Shown: positions 1 through 13,126 of the stretch, piece after piece
Layout: each line of letters begins with the position of its first letter
Position numbering within the stretch: the stretch's first letter is position 1
Assembly: GCA_032718565.1 (NCBI GenBank)
Contig: JAVGVS010000001.1
Coordinates: 8,821,789-8,885,788 of the forward strand
DNA from: Distichodus sexfasciatus
Lineage: Eukaryota; Chordata; Actinopteri; Characiformes; Distichodontidae
Direction: 5' to 3'
DNA length: 64,000 nt
Translations under genes and position numbers: made by a program
Notes under the pieces: model-generated
What the model was told of the DNA's origin: nothing
The model's input: only the letters and a program-made list of their open reading frames with translations
The model's database searches: none

Positions 1-192
1 TGGACGGTGCCCCCTCTGCTGGGCTGGAGTAGTTATGGTTTGGAGGGGGCTGGCACCAGCTGTTCAGTGTCATGGACCGAGCGCTCTCCCCAGTCTCACG
101 CGTACATCATCTGCCTCTTCATCTTCTGCCTGGGCCTTCCAGTCTTGGTTATGGTCTACAGCTATGGCAGGCTACTCTATGCTGTCAAACAG
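1..192 (+). CDS. tmtops: TMT-type opsin, internal exon (partial at window edge)
   Basis: This exon encodes part of a seven-transmembrane, retinal-binding photoreceptor of the teleost multiple tissue opsin/encephalopsin group. Frame 1 reads from the first base for 64 codons and ends at CAG followed by a GTGAG donor (GT at 193-194). The peptide starts at the end of transmembrane helix 4 (PPLLGWSSYG). It runs through extracellular loop 2 with its conserved Cys (GTSCSVSW), which in opsins forms the disulfide with helix 3, and through helix 5 (CLFIFCLGLPVLVMVYSYGR). The GWSSYG...GTSCSV pattern is known from TMT opsins and differs from rod and cone opsins. No acceptor is visible, so the exon probably began before the window, and the helix 1-4 exons are missing. 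Which teleost paralogue this is (1a/1b/2/3) cannot be told here. It joins in frame to 2690-2923. Confidence 0.9.
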
Positions 193-2689
193 GTGAGAAC
201 AACCCTTTTCTTTTCTTTCATATCGTCATGATAAAGATGTCTATAACGGTGGAAAGCCCTAATATCAGTGAGGTGCACTCTATTATATGTTTTTGTGACT
301 GGTGTGAAACAATACTGCTTCGGGAAAGTATTGCTGGGATTTGGGGCTTTATATGTTGAAGGTTGAGCTTTTATTTTTGTTATTACACCTCAGCAATAGG
401 TTTTCGACCTCCAGTGCTGAGGCAGATCTTCCTGAGTGCAGTTTCATAATGAAATGTAAACAGTGGAGGAACGTAGACTTTAGATAAAAAGAATTAACTA
501 TATGTTTTTTCAGCTAATTGCATTTAGTTGCTTTTGAAAAGTTTTTTTTGTTTTTAAGACATTTTAATAGTTTGCTGATATTGTTGGTTGAACTGTCCTT
601 TTTATTACAGCTGATGTCCTTAGAATTTGAACAACTGATACTTTTTCTCAATGATTCTCAATGTATTCTCAAGTGCATAACTTTATTTTGGCAGCCCATG
701 TCAGACACTGTAATTCAGGACACATGTTTGAGTTTCAGTCTAGTCCATTTGGTTTGCAGAAAGTGCAGCTGATGTCAGAAACTATTGTCATTCCTGGCAG
801 GTGACAGCTGGATTATTTCCATCCTGCTGTCTGAGAGCAGGGGCCCAAATTGTTTCCATGTTGGATATTAATTTCATAGGTGGCAACTTTAATTGTTCTG
901 TTTGTTTCATGCAAAACTGTTCCACATTCATCAGTTTGGTATCGGTGGCTTTAAGAACTGCAGTACGCCTTCAGTGACCTTTATTTCTTTTCATAACATG
1001 TTATATGTGAGGATGCTTCCAATTAGCATCTATTACATAATCAACAGAGATTCCTGAAACGTTATTGCAACTTCTTCATTGTCGTGTCTAGGCTTATAGT
1101 CTTCGTGTACTGTATGGATTGAAAACATGTTTTGATTCTGGTATTTCACAACAACTGCCCAACTCGGAGCTAAAACATATTTCAGCATCAGAGGATTCAT
1201 TAAATATTGATATCTATATATGATGTCTGAGCCTTCAGCTTTCTACACCCAGTACATAAGGACCTCATAACTTCATCAAAAATATTTATTTGTCGTTTGC
1301 TGTTGCTGCTGCTGAACATGGATTTAAGTCACTACTTAAACATCTTAAGTATCCAAAATACAGCTTAATTAAAATGGGTCTTTACTGGGCTAAACAAACT
1401 GAGTAAAACAAGCTTTCCAGGCTGTTAAATTTCATGTCAGGGGCAGTCAGGTCGTATTGTTCTTCACCGAATTCCAAGGTAAAGCATGTTGATTTTGTTG
1501 GATTTTTCGAGGAGACATGAGAAATTGATACTGTACCCAGTATTGGTCTTTGTCCTATGCCTGACTGGCTGATGAACACTATTAATCTTTGTCATCCCTC
1601 TTCATTTTCAGCCTTTCTGTTATCTTTGGCTCTGTTGAGCCTTTGACAACAGATCGATAGGCCATGTGGGAGTTTTCTGTACCTCAATGATGAAGCTGCC
1701 ACTGAGTGGCAAAAGGATGGGCTGATTACAGGGATATTTACTGTGAAAAGGATTGAATGTGAAGTTTAATTGCAGCAAAGAAAGCATTGTTACAGCTCTT
1801 TTACATTTAGAGAAACGTGTGTGACTTGTAGGCAAAGTTTTAATTTTTAAAAACATTCATTTTTGATGACAGAACACTATTTCTGCTTATGCAGGAACAC
1901 CTAGAGACTAGGGGTGTTAATCACAAGTTTCATCACAATAATATATTTATTTGATTCTGTTGACAACCTTTCATTGTCTGTCAATATCACAAAGTCTGCT
2001 ATAATGCGATTTCGATTGATTTCAATTCAGGAGCCAATGAGCAATATAATATCATATGCTGATTTAACACAATCACATACATATCAAATCACAAAAAAAA
2101 TGTCAGTAAAACAATATCATTTTACATTTTTATTCCTGAAGTACAACATTTGCGGCATTGCATTTAGCAGACACTTATCTCGAGCAACTTGCATTGTCCT
2201 AATTTTTAGGGACAGTCTCCCTGAGAGCACCTTGGTGTTACATGTCTTAAGGACTTAGGGACACAGTGATAGTATTGCTGGATGTAGGATTCGAACTCTC
2301 GACCTCTGGGTCCAGCGGCGAGTATCCTAACAATACTGTTATCATGCTCAATAAAGGTTGTGACAAAACCAGCTGACATCTGCACTTGCAGCTGACAATA
2401 CTGACGCCTTCATTTTGGATGGCTATGGACTGAGATCACTCAATGTACACCAGCTATTAGAGTTTTTTGGGAGAAAGTCCACCATTATTTTATAACTTTA
2501 TAAGGGAATCATCTTCTAATTGTTGAGGGAAGTTTGGTGGTTCAAGAAAAAACATAGAACATCCACTTATTATCTAGTATTAGAAGTCTTAGTGCTCTAT
2601 GAAGTTCTCTTCAAAAATCAGAGGAATATTTGCACCACTAGGCATATCCTTTAAAAAGAAAACACAATGCGTCTCAACTTTTCTTTCAG
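193..2689 (+). other. TMT opsin intron
   Basis: GT...AG intron of about 2.5 kb. It holds a hAT-like terminal relic near 1911-2040 (it starts TAGGGGTGTTAATCACAAG) and a tRNA-like repeat at 2157-2345. Nothing else could be recognised. Confidence 0.8.
2157..2345 (+). repeat. tRNA-like dispersed fish repeat
   Basis: The pattern is ATTTAGCAGACACTTATC, then GAGCA-CTTGG, then GGATTCGAACTCTCGACC. It shares head, middle and the tRNA-like GATTCGAAC box with the copies at 28728-28905 and 34328-34492. This layout is common in teleost genomes. Confidence 0.6.
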
Positions 2690-2923
2690 GTAGGGAAGAT
2701 TCGTAAGACTGCCGCTCGAAGGAGGGAGTACCACGTGTTGTTTATGGTGATCACCACGGTGGTGTGTTACCTGCTGTGCTGGACGCCATACAGTGTGGTG
2801 GCCATCATGGCCACGTTTGGCCGACCGGGAATCATCACGCCTGTGGCAAGCGTGGTTCCTTCTCTACTCGCCAAGAGCAGCACCGTCATCAACCCCGTTA
2901 TATACATCCTCATGAACAAACAG
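2690..2923 (+). CDS. tmtops: TMT-type opsin, exon with helices 6-7 and retinal lysine
   Basis: This exon has 78 codons, preceded by a pyrimidine-rich TTTCTTTCAG acceptor and followed by a CAG/GTAAGTG donor. Both junctions fall between codons. It encodes the basic end of cytoplasmic loop 3 (KIRKTAARRREYH), helix 6 with the CWTPY motif expected in class A receptors and opsins, extracellular loop 3 (ATFGRPG), and helix 7. The chromophore-binding lysine is present in LLAKSSTVINPVIY (codon 2873-2875), as is the NPxxY motif (NPVIY), so the protein should bind retinal. No stop or frameshift interrupts it. The ATFGRPG and SLLAKSST strings are typical of TMT opsins. Paralogue identity is not resolved. 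Confidence 0.93.
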
Positions 2924-3842
2924 GTAAGTGCATTTATTCATGTTCATACGAGATCAATGTGGGATTTAACATATTCAGCGTAACAATTACTAACTGAGGA
3001 AATAATCTGTAGAACATTAAATGCAATTTAACAATGATTGGTTAAACATTGGCTAAAGTTATTGAGGAATTTGCACAGGTTTTTGGTCCTTATATTTAAG
3101 GCTCTGGATAGTGTGCCAGTTTGAAATAAAAAAAAGCTTTTTCGATATGTCTTTCAAAGATTTTTTTTTTTCGATTAAGGTGCTCTTCAAAAGCAGCCTG
3201 CTGTAAAGATGTCAGAAAAAATAGAAGAAAGTTTTCTTTCAGTGCAGTAAAAGCCTTGAGTAATCAACAGAAAAATCACAGAAAATCAGACAGATAAGTT
3301 CTTTTGGAACTTTCATTTTCTCTTGATCAAATTAAGTAATTCCCAAGACCACAGAATCAATTACCTAGACAATTAATCAGAAATCTGTGTGATACTTCAG
3401 ACATAATAAACTCTCAAAAGAGGCAGAGGGATCTTGTGTTTTTATTTACATGTTAGAAAATGATTCATATAAACAATGCACAAGTTTATTGAAAACCAAA
3501 TTCAAGTCTAATTATGATCTCTGCAATAAATGAAACAGAAAAGAAATGAACAGAAATGAAGACAGAGGCCCTATCAAAAGCGTACAGTGGCTAAAACTGC
3601 TGCCATCGTCAGTCAAACAGACTGGATGGATCGAAAATGAAAATGCTGAGTGGTAAGAGAGAGCGTGAGAGAGGAATGTAGCTAAGAGTGTAAGCCAACA
3701 GTGAATTTTAACCTTTGTAATCCAACACACACTGGATTCTAAATTTTAAAAAGTTGTTTTGTATAGAATGCCGCTAACATGTTTATTTCCATGTATACTA
3801 GGAAAATTATTTTACATGGTCTGCCTATTTCAGGAAATCATG

Positions 3843-6800
3843 GTTTATTGAACAATTTTCCTCTCAGTTCCTATGAAGCTGTCTAAAAATAAAAGCCTTA
3901 CTGTTGGTTCAAGATGTGCCAAATACATCTAGTGTGGCAAAAAGGATTTGTGTCAAATCACCGGAATGTTATGCACATGTGAACTCTGCATCTTCAAATG
4001 TGCCAAAGACCAGTATGACCTTTTTTCTTTATAAGATACAAAACACTGGTAGACCTCAAAAGCAGAAAGGCCAGGTTAGATTACAAAAGCCAGTGGAGGT
4101 CTCAGATAAACTTATTTAGAAAATTAGAAGATTAACCTGTACCAGGTGGAAGAAAAAAATAACAAAACAGAGGCTTCAACCAGAATCCTTTTTTTGCTTG
4201 AAGGCATGTTGGAACATTAGTAAAGGACATTCTAAAGGGTTTAGAATGTCTAAAGTTCTAAACGGTGGGTGCAAAAAAAACCGACAGATGCAATTTTAGT
4301 AAAGATTATAATTTGTCCTATTATCTATGGGTGCTCAATACGCATGTAAACTCCCAAATAAAAACCGACATTCAAGAGCTAATCTGTCTCTGATTACTTA
4401 CTGTCTGCACTGTAAACAGATTTTAAATATAGAAATCTACAAAGATGCATTGCACCACGATTCCAGCACCATACAAACACAGGCCTTTACCACCCACTAG
4501 AAAAATAATAAGAAAAAAAACACTGAACACTCATTTGGCACAGTCTTAAGAGTTTATCCCCATACCTAACACACTGCATTGATGGCCTAACAACCCACCC
4601 CCCCAAACAAACACCTGGCCAAACAAATCCCCCAGATATTATTATTATTGTTGTTATTATTATCATCATAATCACCAATGTTATCTAAAATGATAACTTT
4701 AACACATTTCAAAAAAGGAAAGTAAACTTAGGAGCAAGTTTAAACCCCTTTGTTCTTAGTCTAGCCTAGACTTGACAAGTATGTTCACCACAAAGAGCTC
4801 AGAAGCTCTGCTACTTAGCATGCTGTGTCCACTTTGCATTGTAATATTTTTTTTTTCATTTTCAATAAGTAAAAGTAGTCATACAATCTCACTAGAACAA
4901 CAGTTTGTGACAAATAAAAAATAATACAAAATAAAAAACACCTAGTTTCCAAAAGGACTGAAGTGAATCCATGTGCATATTGTCAATGGTTTCACTCTTT
5001 TTTTTTTTAAATAATACAAGCACAAAGCTTTTGGAAAACACAGGCCAAAGAGTGGCAAATTCTTTGAAAACAAATGTTTAAACACCAACTCAATGTAAAA
5101 AAGATTTTCCGGTGCCCTCTACAAGAAAGACAGAGCAGAGTGGGTTCGTGTCTCCGTTCGTGGATGATGGTGCTCGTCTTCCAAAAGTTAAAGGCTTGTG
5201 ATGAGACATTCAGTGAGGAGCTACTCAAAGACAGAACGAGAGAGAAAGAGAGAGAGATAGAAAACAAGAGCTGAGTTGGTAGTAGTGTGTTCCTCGAAGT
5301 AGTGTGTTCACGGCCTGTAGTAACACAGACAATACTGCTACTGGCCGGCCAATAGGTCCGGCTAAATCTCCTGCCCAATAATAACCCCTTCATAGAGGAG
5401 GGGAGGGGGGTTGGAAGGGGTGCAATCAAGGAGTAGTGTGTTACAGAGATGGATGAACAATAAGGGGAGGTAAAAAAGCAGGAGAAGTGTGGACCACTCA
5501 GGAACAGAGCCAGTCTGTATGTGGGAAAAGTACTATGGATCATCAGAGTCTTTCCCCTAGCGTGCAATGGTGCAGAGGACACTTTAGGGATGAACACTAA
5601 CTTGCTCGATTTTCCTCCTGCCAACTAGGCCAGATTCGAAAAACACACCCCGCCACACCACACTAAAGGACGGCACGATTTACGACCAGCCTGTTCTTTT
5701 TCAGCATTACACATTTCTGTCCCTGACTCTAGATGATGGCTGGGGAGAGCCAATTATTCCTCAACGCGACCAACTTCTCTGCTAAAATTACCCCAACATG
5801 GGGAAGAGTCACTCACTACAGTAGCAAACTTTACACTCATACCCAAGGGGATGATAGAGCTGGGGGAAAAGGGGGATTTTTTAAATCTCTGAACAGAGAG
5901 GCAACACCTCAGATTCTATTGTATGCCTGAGTGAAAGAATCAGATATTACGTTTACTAGGAGAGTTCGCAACAGCTGTACAGATTGGAGTTTATCTCCCC
6001 TAACACACAAGGGTGGAAAAACAGTGAGTCTTTCCGCTTTCAAATAAATGGCACATGCTGGAAAAAAATGTATACGCATATAAAACAAAACCTTGTTCTT
6101 CCTGCAGTAAAAAATCTATTTACATGTTAATTAAAACACAAGGGTGAAGGTAAAAAGTCTAAAGTTAGTTCAAGAAAAAAAATCTCCCAAATACAAAGCA
6201 AGAAAAACTTCTTTTCATTCGCTTTTGAGCTCCGAGGGGAGCATAAGAGGAACCACAAGCTCATGGGGCCGCAAGATATGGACAACGAGACAAAAGGGCA
6301 TTTTGCTTGGGGATAATAATGTGACTAACGAGGTAACATGGTCCTGCATACCTTCATTCATCGTTAGCCGCATTATAGGAAAATGCCCTTTAAACACTGC
6401 ACAATCAAAACAAGCACTCGTCATATTGCCATTGGCCTAGAAAACGTCCCACGAAGACTGAGCAGTGGTTTTGGAACACCAAGTTCTTATGTGGTTTTAC
6501 ACTAAAAAGGTACATGTACAGTAGCTTCAAATGCTTTTGAGCAAGAAGGGTTACTTAAAGTGCAAAATGGGGTAGAGAAGCTTTGTTTCCTCAACTGCTC
6601 AATAGTGTAACTTGAAATGGCAATCATATTTTTACCTGTACATTGATCTGTGTTCCCTGGACACTGTTTAAGGAAAGTATTATTTTCATCGCAAACTCGA
6701 GTGCCCGAGAGAGAGAATTGTGGAATTTACAGTATGGAAAACTATATCACAGGTTAGACGGCAGTCTAGGAAGAGCACAATATTTTCAAAGACTCTTGTA

Positions 6801-7637
6801 AGCAGCTGAGAAAACTATAATACAGCAGAAAACACATCTTCACTGATTATGATCAAGAGATCTGTTTTTGAATTATTCAAGACAATACTTTCACCTTCAA
6901 GTGTATGAAAATTTTACATCCAATAATTTAAAAAAAAGTTCAATGCACTGACACTATTAGTGTGTGTGTGTGTTTGTGTGTGTGTGTCCCTACTGAAAAA
7001 TCAGCTTAACCTCTCAAGTTGGTTTTTATAACTGAGCACTGGTCCATTTTATCTGTGGCTAGTTTTGGAACCCTTCAAGATGATTTTAGTGGCAAACACT
7101 ATCAGGCAACTTCATCAGGTTGGCAATAGTCAGCACACGACTATCACTTCAAAATCTTTGCTGCTCTAACATTGGGCTTTTATACCAGTAAAGGTCTAAA
7201 AAGGAACAGTGACATTCAGTGCTGGCAATGGCTAAAGTGTTGCTCAGTAACTTGGGCAGGATTTCAGTCAAAACACACAAACACATATCCCCACCTCCCC
7301 TCTTTGACGACATCACAGGACACATACACCTTCAATCTCATTACGCGATGGCTAGCAAGAACAAAATCCCTAGTCATCTAAACATAGCTTCCCTACAACA
7401 ACCCTATTGCTACCTAAATAACCTCTAATCACACAAGGCTCAGAAAACGCAAATTTGAAATACTCCTCAAAAGCAGAGGTTTGTTTCTCTTGGACCACAG
7501 AGCTCAGTTTGATCAGCAGGATCCACGACCGAGGCCAGGGCCAAGGCCAGCTCCTACCTGGACCCAGGATGGTGTTTATACTGGCCTACTTCGCTGAACG
7601 AGCTTGATTATTGCCACCTTTCCTGCTGGAGTTCAAA
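3843..7637 (-). other. Possible long 3' UTR of st6gal2
   Basis: Downstream of the st6gal2 stop there is no protein-coding signal. The first canonical - strand AATAAA (TTTATT on +) that I could find reading away from the stop is at about 3843-3848. A nearer AGTAAA variant lies at about 5951-5956. The stretch is fairly free of recognisable transposons, which fits a long UTR, but the end is not established. It also forms part of the opsin last intron. A TG microsatellite lies at 6959-6987. Confidence 0.3.
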
Positions 7638-7885
7638 TCAGGAGTCACAGTGGATGGTGCTGAAGCCCGGGAGCGTGACCTTGCCCTTCCTCTTGAGGTC
7701 ATTCTCAGAGCCAGAGTTGATGCGCTGGATGAGAATCTTCTCGTAGAGCAGGGGGTGGTAGGCACCAAGCGTGCAGGCAGCGTCGTAGTAGCGCTCATGG
7801 TAATGGCACAAGTCCGTCTGTCGCAGGGAAGGGATGTACTCATACACGTGGACCTTTTCACACAGGGACATCATCAGCAGAATGC
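7638..7885 (-). CDS. st6gal2: st6gal2 exon 5: sialylmotifs S, III and VS, stop
   Basis: This is the terminal coding exon, after a GCTGTTGTAG acceptor and ending with TGA at 7640-7638. It completes sialylmotif S (ILLMMSLCEKV) and carries motif III around HYHERYYDAA (His455 to Asp462). Motif VS follows (HPLLYEK, His471 to Glu476) with the catalytic histidine pattern HxxxxE. The tail KGKVTLPGFSTIHCDS fits the normal C-terminus of ST6GAL2. All residues expected for activity are present and no stop or frameshift interrupts the five-exon reading frame. The exon lies wholly inside the last intron of the convergent TMT opsin gene. Confidence 0.95.
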
Positions 7886-8578
7886 CTACAACAGCCACAG
7901 AAACACAGCTGTCAAGTCAAACACTAACAAGCCACAACAACAACCACAGGATTAGTTGGAGAGCATTTAACGCAGCAGTACACACTAAGGTTGGAAAGTT
8001 CCAGCATTTTCTCGCTAAGATGCACAGGCATTCACCCAGGAATTTCAGATCGCGCAGCAAACCCCTTTATAGTGACTCATGGCTCCACATGGATGGGTTC
8101 GCAGAATGCTTTAATCATATTACCGCAGATGCCCATAAAACATCTAGAATTCTACTAAAACTGTGTCTGTCTTAGGTCTGGCACAGAATCAGTTCTACAA
8201 AGGAACAAAAACTGATCGCAATGTTGAAACAAAGTTTGAAAAATGTACTTCTGAAACGTGTAAATGGCATCAGAGCCCTTTAATGAATGGCATGGTTAAT
8301 TGGCGTTGGTCATTAGGGGGTACGGAGGGCGGGGCTGCCAGAGATCCTTCCCTTAGTCCGGTTAAAACATTAAAAAGGGATCTTAATTAACACAGGAGAC
8401 CTAAAGCGCTTCACTCTGATCTCAGCTCAAGCTTTCACAGCACTGAGGGGGACACAGTACACACTGTATAAATGTAATGCCCCAGTATCATTTCTTTCAA
8501 CTTTAATTCCTCGCTACATTACTCATTCATCTGATTTCCCTCTCTCCCCAATTTTTTGGCCTCTCTCTCTCTCTCCAG

Positions 8579-8794
8579 TTCTACAGATGCTTTCTGAGCC
8601 TGCTTGGCTGCAAGGCAGTGCCTCTGGAGAACGGACAGACCTCCATGCCCTCCAAGACCACGGTCATTCAGCTTAACCGCGTGGTACACAACAACACGGT
8701 GGCCTGCTCAGCCCAGATATCTGCAGGCCTGCAGGAGGAACGCTGCAGCCTGGACACCTTGGAGAGAACCAACCCTCCGGAGGTCACGTCCTAA
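8579..8794 (+). CDS. tmtops: TMT-type opsin, last coding exon
   Basis: This terminal coding exon has 71 codons plus a TAA stop (8792-8794). It follows a long CT-rich tract and a CTCTCCAG acceptor. It begins FYRCFLSLLGC, the helix 8/palmitoylation-site region that follows NPxxY and the NKQ junction in TMT opsins. It continues into a short hydrophilic tail rich in Ser, Thr, Asn and Glu, which could offer phosphorylation sites for arrestin control (inference). The exon lies inside the last intron of st6gal2, which is read from the other strand. The join 2923/8579 preserves frame. The intron before it (2924-8578) contains the st6gal2 terminal exon. Confidence 0.9.
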   Translation, partial: FYRCFLSLLGCKAVPLENGQTSMPSKTTVIQLNRVVHNNTVACSAQISAGLQEERCSLDTLERTNPPEVTS

Positions 8795-8989
8795 CAGGGG
8801 CTGGCTCTCCTGTGCAGTGAAAGTGAAGCAGCTGGTCAGACAGGCATGCTGTAGGTTTGAAAGCCATCCCTTCATCACAGAACAGTTAATAGTCTGCTGT
8901 TTTAACACCCAAAATCTGCTTAATACCCAGTATTGCTGTTTTCCACCGAGTGCCGAGTCGGTTGGCCCACGTGAGTGAGTGAGTGTCAT

Positions 8990-9165
8990 CATGAACACAA
9001 CGCACCACAGCACAGCACCACAACAAAATGTGACCTCTGCTTATGACCCATCTGTAAAGGAGCAGCACTTGGGGACGGTACATTGCTCATGGGTACCTCA
9101 CTGGTGCCATTACAGGTCTGGGATTTGAACTGGCAACTACCTAACACTAGCTCTGCCCTTAACAA
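8990..9165 (-). repeat. tRNA-derived SINE, reverse copy in opsin 3' UTR
   Basis: On the + strand it reads GCACCACAACAAAATGTGACC, then GGAGCAGCACTTGGGGAC, then a degraded tRNA-like head. It is the reverse complement of the family seen forward at 44808-44950. Confidence 0.55.
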
Positions 9166-9684
9166 ATCCCTCTGTCTGCAATTCACACAGGTCAAAGACT
9201 GCTGCTCACTGTCAGCCTTACCCACCTTTTTTGTTTTTTGTTGCTTGTGAAAGTATAAGTTGTGGTCCATCACATAGGTTTTCCTCTTTTGCCACTGTCA
9301 AAGTTTGATGTCAAAATATTGAGTTTTGAGAAGTTCCTCAGAAAAATGGACAAGGTAAGGGATTTTCTACAAAACAAATGCACACAGTGTTTTCTGTATT
9401 TAAAAGATTGTGAATGTACTCGTGGATTGCGGCAGTTTTACGAGGACTGGTGTTACAAAAACATGTGATGTTCTGGAGTTACCGTCCACCCTACGCTTCC
9501 GATATTGCCATCCTAATATGAACCCGCAGTGCCAAATATTCAAAAAGAACAAAGTGTGTGTATTTGTTAATGTGTGTATGGGGTAATCTAGCTCGCACAA
9601 ATGGCTCAGCTGTGGCCAGAAAACGAAGTGTTGTGTGTTGTGGTCTTATGTTGTATCTAAGGGAGGTAATGTGCAGTGCTTGAA

Positions 9685-9690
9685 AATAAA
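9685..9690 (+). terminator. Candidate poly(A) signal of the TMT opsin
   Basis: This is the first AATAAA after the opsin stop codon, about 890 bases downstream. A short GT/T-rich stretch (TTGGTGTCTT) follows about 20 bases later, as expected of a cleavage-stimulating element. If it is used, the opsin transcript ends inside st6gal2 intron 4. Confidence 0.5.
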
Positions 9691-12600
9691 TATATTATCA
9701 ATAACAAGGCTTGGTGTCTTGCCTATATAGTTATAAGAGTTTGGGTAAAAATGACTTCAGAGTAATATCTTATTTCGAACTTTGACTTTAATCATTTCAT
9801 TAATAATTTAATAAAATAATCAAATTATCATTAGCAAGATTAAAGTTGGTAAGATGCTGTTTCAGTTGATTTTGTTTATAGTCATGGTTTTATACACAAA
9901 TTGCTCCATTTTTTTCCACTCAAGATCTTCAATTAGCCTTTAATATTAAATGTTTAGTAAGCTATCATCTTGGTCATGCAACTAGTTTAAAATTCTTGAT
10001 GAAAAAATGTGACTCCCTTGAGTTACTTGGGATTCTGGACCTTGCTCAAGGGACTAATGGTGGTTTTAGGCTCTCCTCACATTCAAAGCCCCAATCTATA
10101 TGTCTTGTAATTTAGAATTTCTGTTTTATTAGGCATTTTCCTCTACAAAAAAAACACCATTTTTGTACATTTTAGATTCCGCAAAACTGATTTTTACAGG
10201 ACACGGCATAAAGGAGAGCAATACGTCCTGCTGAGTTCACCGTTTATCCATATGGAAATCCACACAGAGGCCCAAGAGTTTTCAACAACTTTTACACTGA
10301 GCTCCACCAAGAACTTGTCGCCTAAATGTTCACATACTTTTCTGTCAATAACCTCATGTATTTAAAAAAACTAATACATATATATATATATATATATAAA
10401 ACCTGACCAACCCTGGTTTATTAACGTGCGATTAGATGCATTTTATTAATTTCAACATTTATACCCTCACTATACTCTATGGTTATTCTATTAGTTCTAT
10501 TAGTTTAAAGCTATGTGCAAAGGTAAGTGCACAGATCTGCACAGGTACAAGTGGTAGAATTTGGATATCGATGTTTAAAAAAACAACAACCCCACTTTCT
10601 TCCGTCAAGCTTGGTTTGCATTATGGTGTCATTCAAAGTTCAAAAAAGGTGCCTGATCATAATGAACTTCTGCCTCACTGAGCTTTGCCTACAGACACAC
10701 TACAGCTTATTGCACCTCTTGCTGTGTTCAATGTAACTGGTCCTACGTTATTTATCAGCAGTCATTTTCAAAGCTATTTTAGACAAAATGCATGACCTGC
10801 ACCTGAATGTGGCTAAAATAAATGGTTTATATGAGAAATGTACAATAATAAAATGTATGTATCAAATGTACAATAATAATAAATGTTTTCGGGTGAGCCA
10901 TCCCTTCTTCAATTTCAACCAAGGACTCTTAACTTTGAGAAAATGATGTTACATCAAACAGACTTCTCTGCTGCAGAAAGGTCACAGAAAAGAGAACCAG
11001 GTTTCTCCAGGTTCCACCAAGAGTTTTTGTTTTGGATCACAGCACAAAAAATCTGAAGCAATTACGTGTTTGATTGAATTAGTCTTGACATTGCACATCC
11101 TGCATTGCGACAAATGTGTCTGCTCACATCCTGATGAAGATGCTGAAACAATAAATTGTGCATCCTTTATCTATGTAATAATATGTATAGTGGGTCTGCA
11201 CAGGTCCACTATAAAAATAGTGTGTCAAAATAATACATAGAAAATGTGAATGAACGTACTGATTTTTAACCTGATCCTTTATTAACTGGCCACTGAGACG
11301 TTTTTAAATAAGCCTAATAAAAATAACTCAATTATAACTATGATAGCTTGGAAACCTCCTAATTAATGGCTGTTTACCATGCTCACTTCCAGGATTTACA
11401 CACTAGTGAGTCAAGAGGCATGGTAAGGAAAATTTGGAGACTTGACTCAATCATGGCAATTTCATTTTCCAAATGAGAAGGACAGTTTTTCTGGAACAAC
11501 TTTGGGTAAAAATGGCCTTACAGGCTCTCCTCAGACTAAAACCCTCAATCTTTTGGTCTCCAACACCAAATGATTTCAGTTACCTGGCCCCAAAGTGCAT
11601 ATCTGATTGTTATAGCACTAAAAATCTGCATGTTCATGCAGTTTGTGAATTCAGCATGCTGCCAGAGGGATGATAGAGACGTTTCATGCTCATTTACTGA
11701 CCGCCTGGAGAGAGACGTAAGTCATGGTATACATCAAAGTTGCTAGCCAGATCAAATGACTGGCATGGTAACCAGCCAAAGGCAAAGCAGCAAATTGCGC
11801 TTCTGTTGGTCGAGTTCTGTCACAGTCACTTTAACATTAAAGTGTTTAAACTGCATCATAGAAGGCCTGCCTTATGTTTTGCTTGGGGCCTTCAGTTCCA
11901 AAGTGTAGCTGATCTAGAGAGAATACCAAACATTCTCACTGCTATATACTGTACTAGTCTCGTCTAGGAACATAACCTAATCCAGCAGCATGTATCTATC
12001 ATGTGGCACTGCGTATATAGGGCAGTAATGTCAGAACCACACGGTTATAACCATAGGAACAGGATCCCGATGTGGAGTAGTGTGTGTGTCCTGCTTGTAT
12101 AAAGGAAACACAGGCCAGCATTTTAAACTGGTTCTTTATGGCCAATTACTGGACTGATTTTGGTCAGATCACAGCTTAAGGCTTGAATCTCTTAAAAAAA
12201 AAAAGATAGAGCTTAAGATGGTCACATGCAAAAAGTATTTATGAACCGTCTCTTGCTAGAAACCAGTTAAAACTTGCTGGGGCAGTAAATATTTTTTCCC
12301 AGCTGGGTGTTCTAACATATGTGTGTATGTGAGCGATAAGCTCCAGTGCTGATGCGCTGGGGCTCCGGAACCTTACTGCACAGAGCCCAGAAGCAATGGG
12401 ATGAATTTTATCGGCTGGTCACGGCCCGGTGGAGAGGAAAGCCAAATGGATTTGGCCGCTGGGACGCAAGAGACGCTGATCCCAGTGCGTCACACCCATA
12501 TGTTAGCATTTCCCACCTATAACTGCATGAAGATCTGAAGACGACGTTCGGAGATGAGATCTGAGCCGTGCTACTTAATTTTGTTCCACGAGAGAGTGTG

Positions 12601-13126
12601 ATTTGCTGTTTCTTCACGGTTTGTGTGGTGGCTGTGGAGTCTGTCCGGCCCTTTTTCTTGGCTGGTGGCCAGTACACCTTTCATGTTTCACTGGATGCAC
12701 CAAGGCACCATCTGTTGCTGTTGGTGTGGAATAAAGGTGGCTGGAGGCAGACGTGGGCTTTGGGAGGCTAGGTACATGAAAGCAGGTTTTTTTTAATGCC
12801 ACTTCCCTGGCGCGAGCAGCAAGATGACTGGACCTGTTCTCACTGTACGTGTCCCAGTCAGCTGGAGACTTTAAAGTCCCACAGAAGCAATGCTAAGATA
12901 TCAGGGAATTTATTAGCAGAGGGATTATGTGCTGTTATACTGTACTGAACAAAGTATAACTCCATACTGGAAACACTTAAGAAAATGCAGTTTCTAGAAA
13001 GTATTACAGGGAACTAAGTTTTCTGAAACCAATCAAAAAATGGTCAAAATGGTCTCACAAAATGTTATGTAATTGCTTGTATCTGACTGGCACAAAGAGT
13101 TAGGTGTCTTTCTGTGTGTGCCCTAC
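9691..13126 (-). other. Intergenic for the opsin; st6gal2 intron 4 remainder
   Basis: No exon was recognised. There is a TA microsatellite at about 10377-10398. The 12360-12780 part is a more complex, GC-richer and repeat-free stretch. Short AT-rich repeats lie elsewhere. Confidence 0.7.

Larger units (their letters stand above)
2924..8578 (+). other. Last TMT opsin intron, enclosing the st6gal2 terminal exon
   Basis: GT...AG intron of 5.66 kb on the + strand. Its right part holds st6gal2 exon 5 (7638-7885) and probably the st6gal2 3' UTR on the opposite strand. No other coding signal was seen. The stretch 2924-3840 has no recognised feature. Confidence 0.8.
8795..9690 (+). other. Probable 3' UTR of the TMT opsin
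   Basis: This is untranslated sequence between the opsin stop and the first canonical AATAAA downstream. It contains a SINE-like insertion in reverse orientation (about 8990-9165). The end is inferred only from the poly(A) signal. Confidence 0.5.

Noticed and set aside
5007..5624. 205-codon ORF on the - strand, the second longest in the window
   Set aside because: It lies in the probable st6gal2 3' UTR, is rich in Ser, Leu and Cys with low-complexity runs (from GA-rich DNA), has no domain I can recognise and no exon signals.
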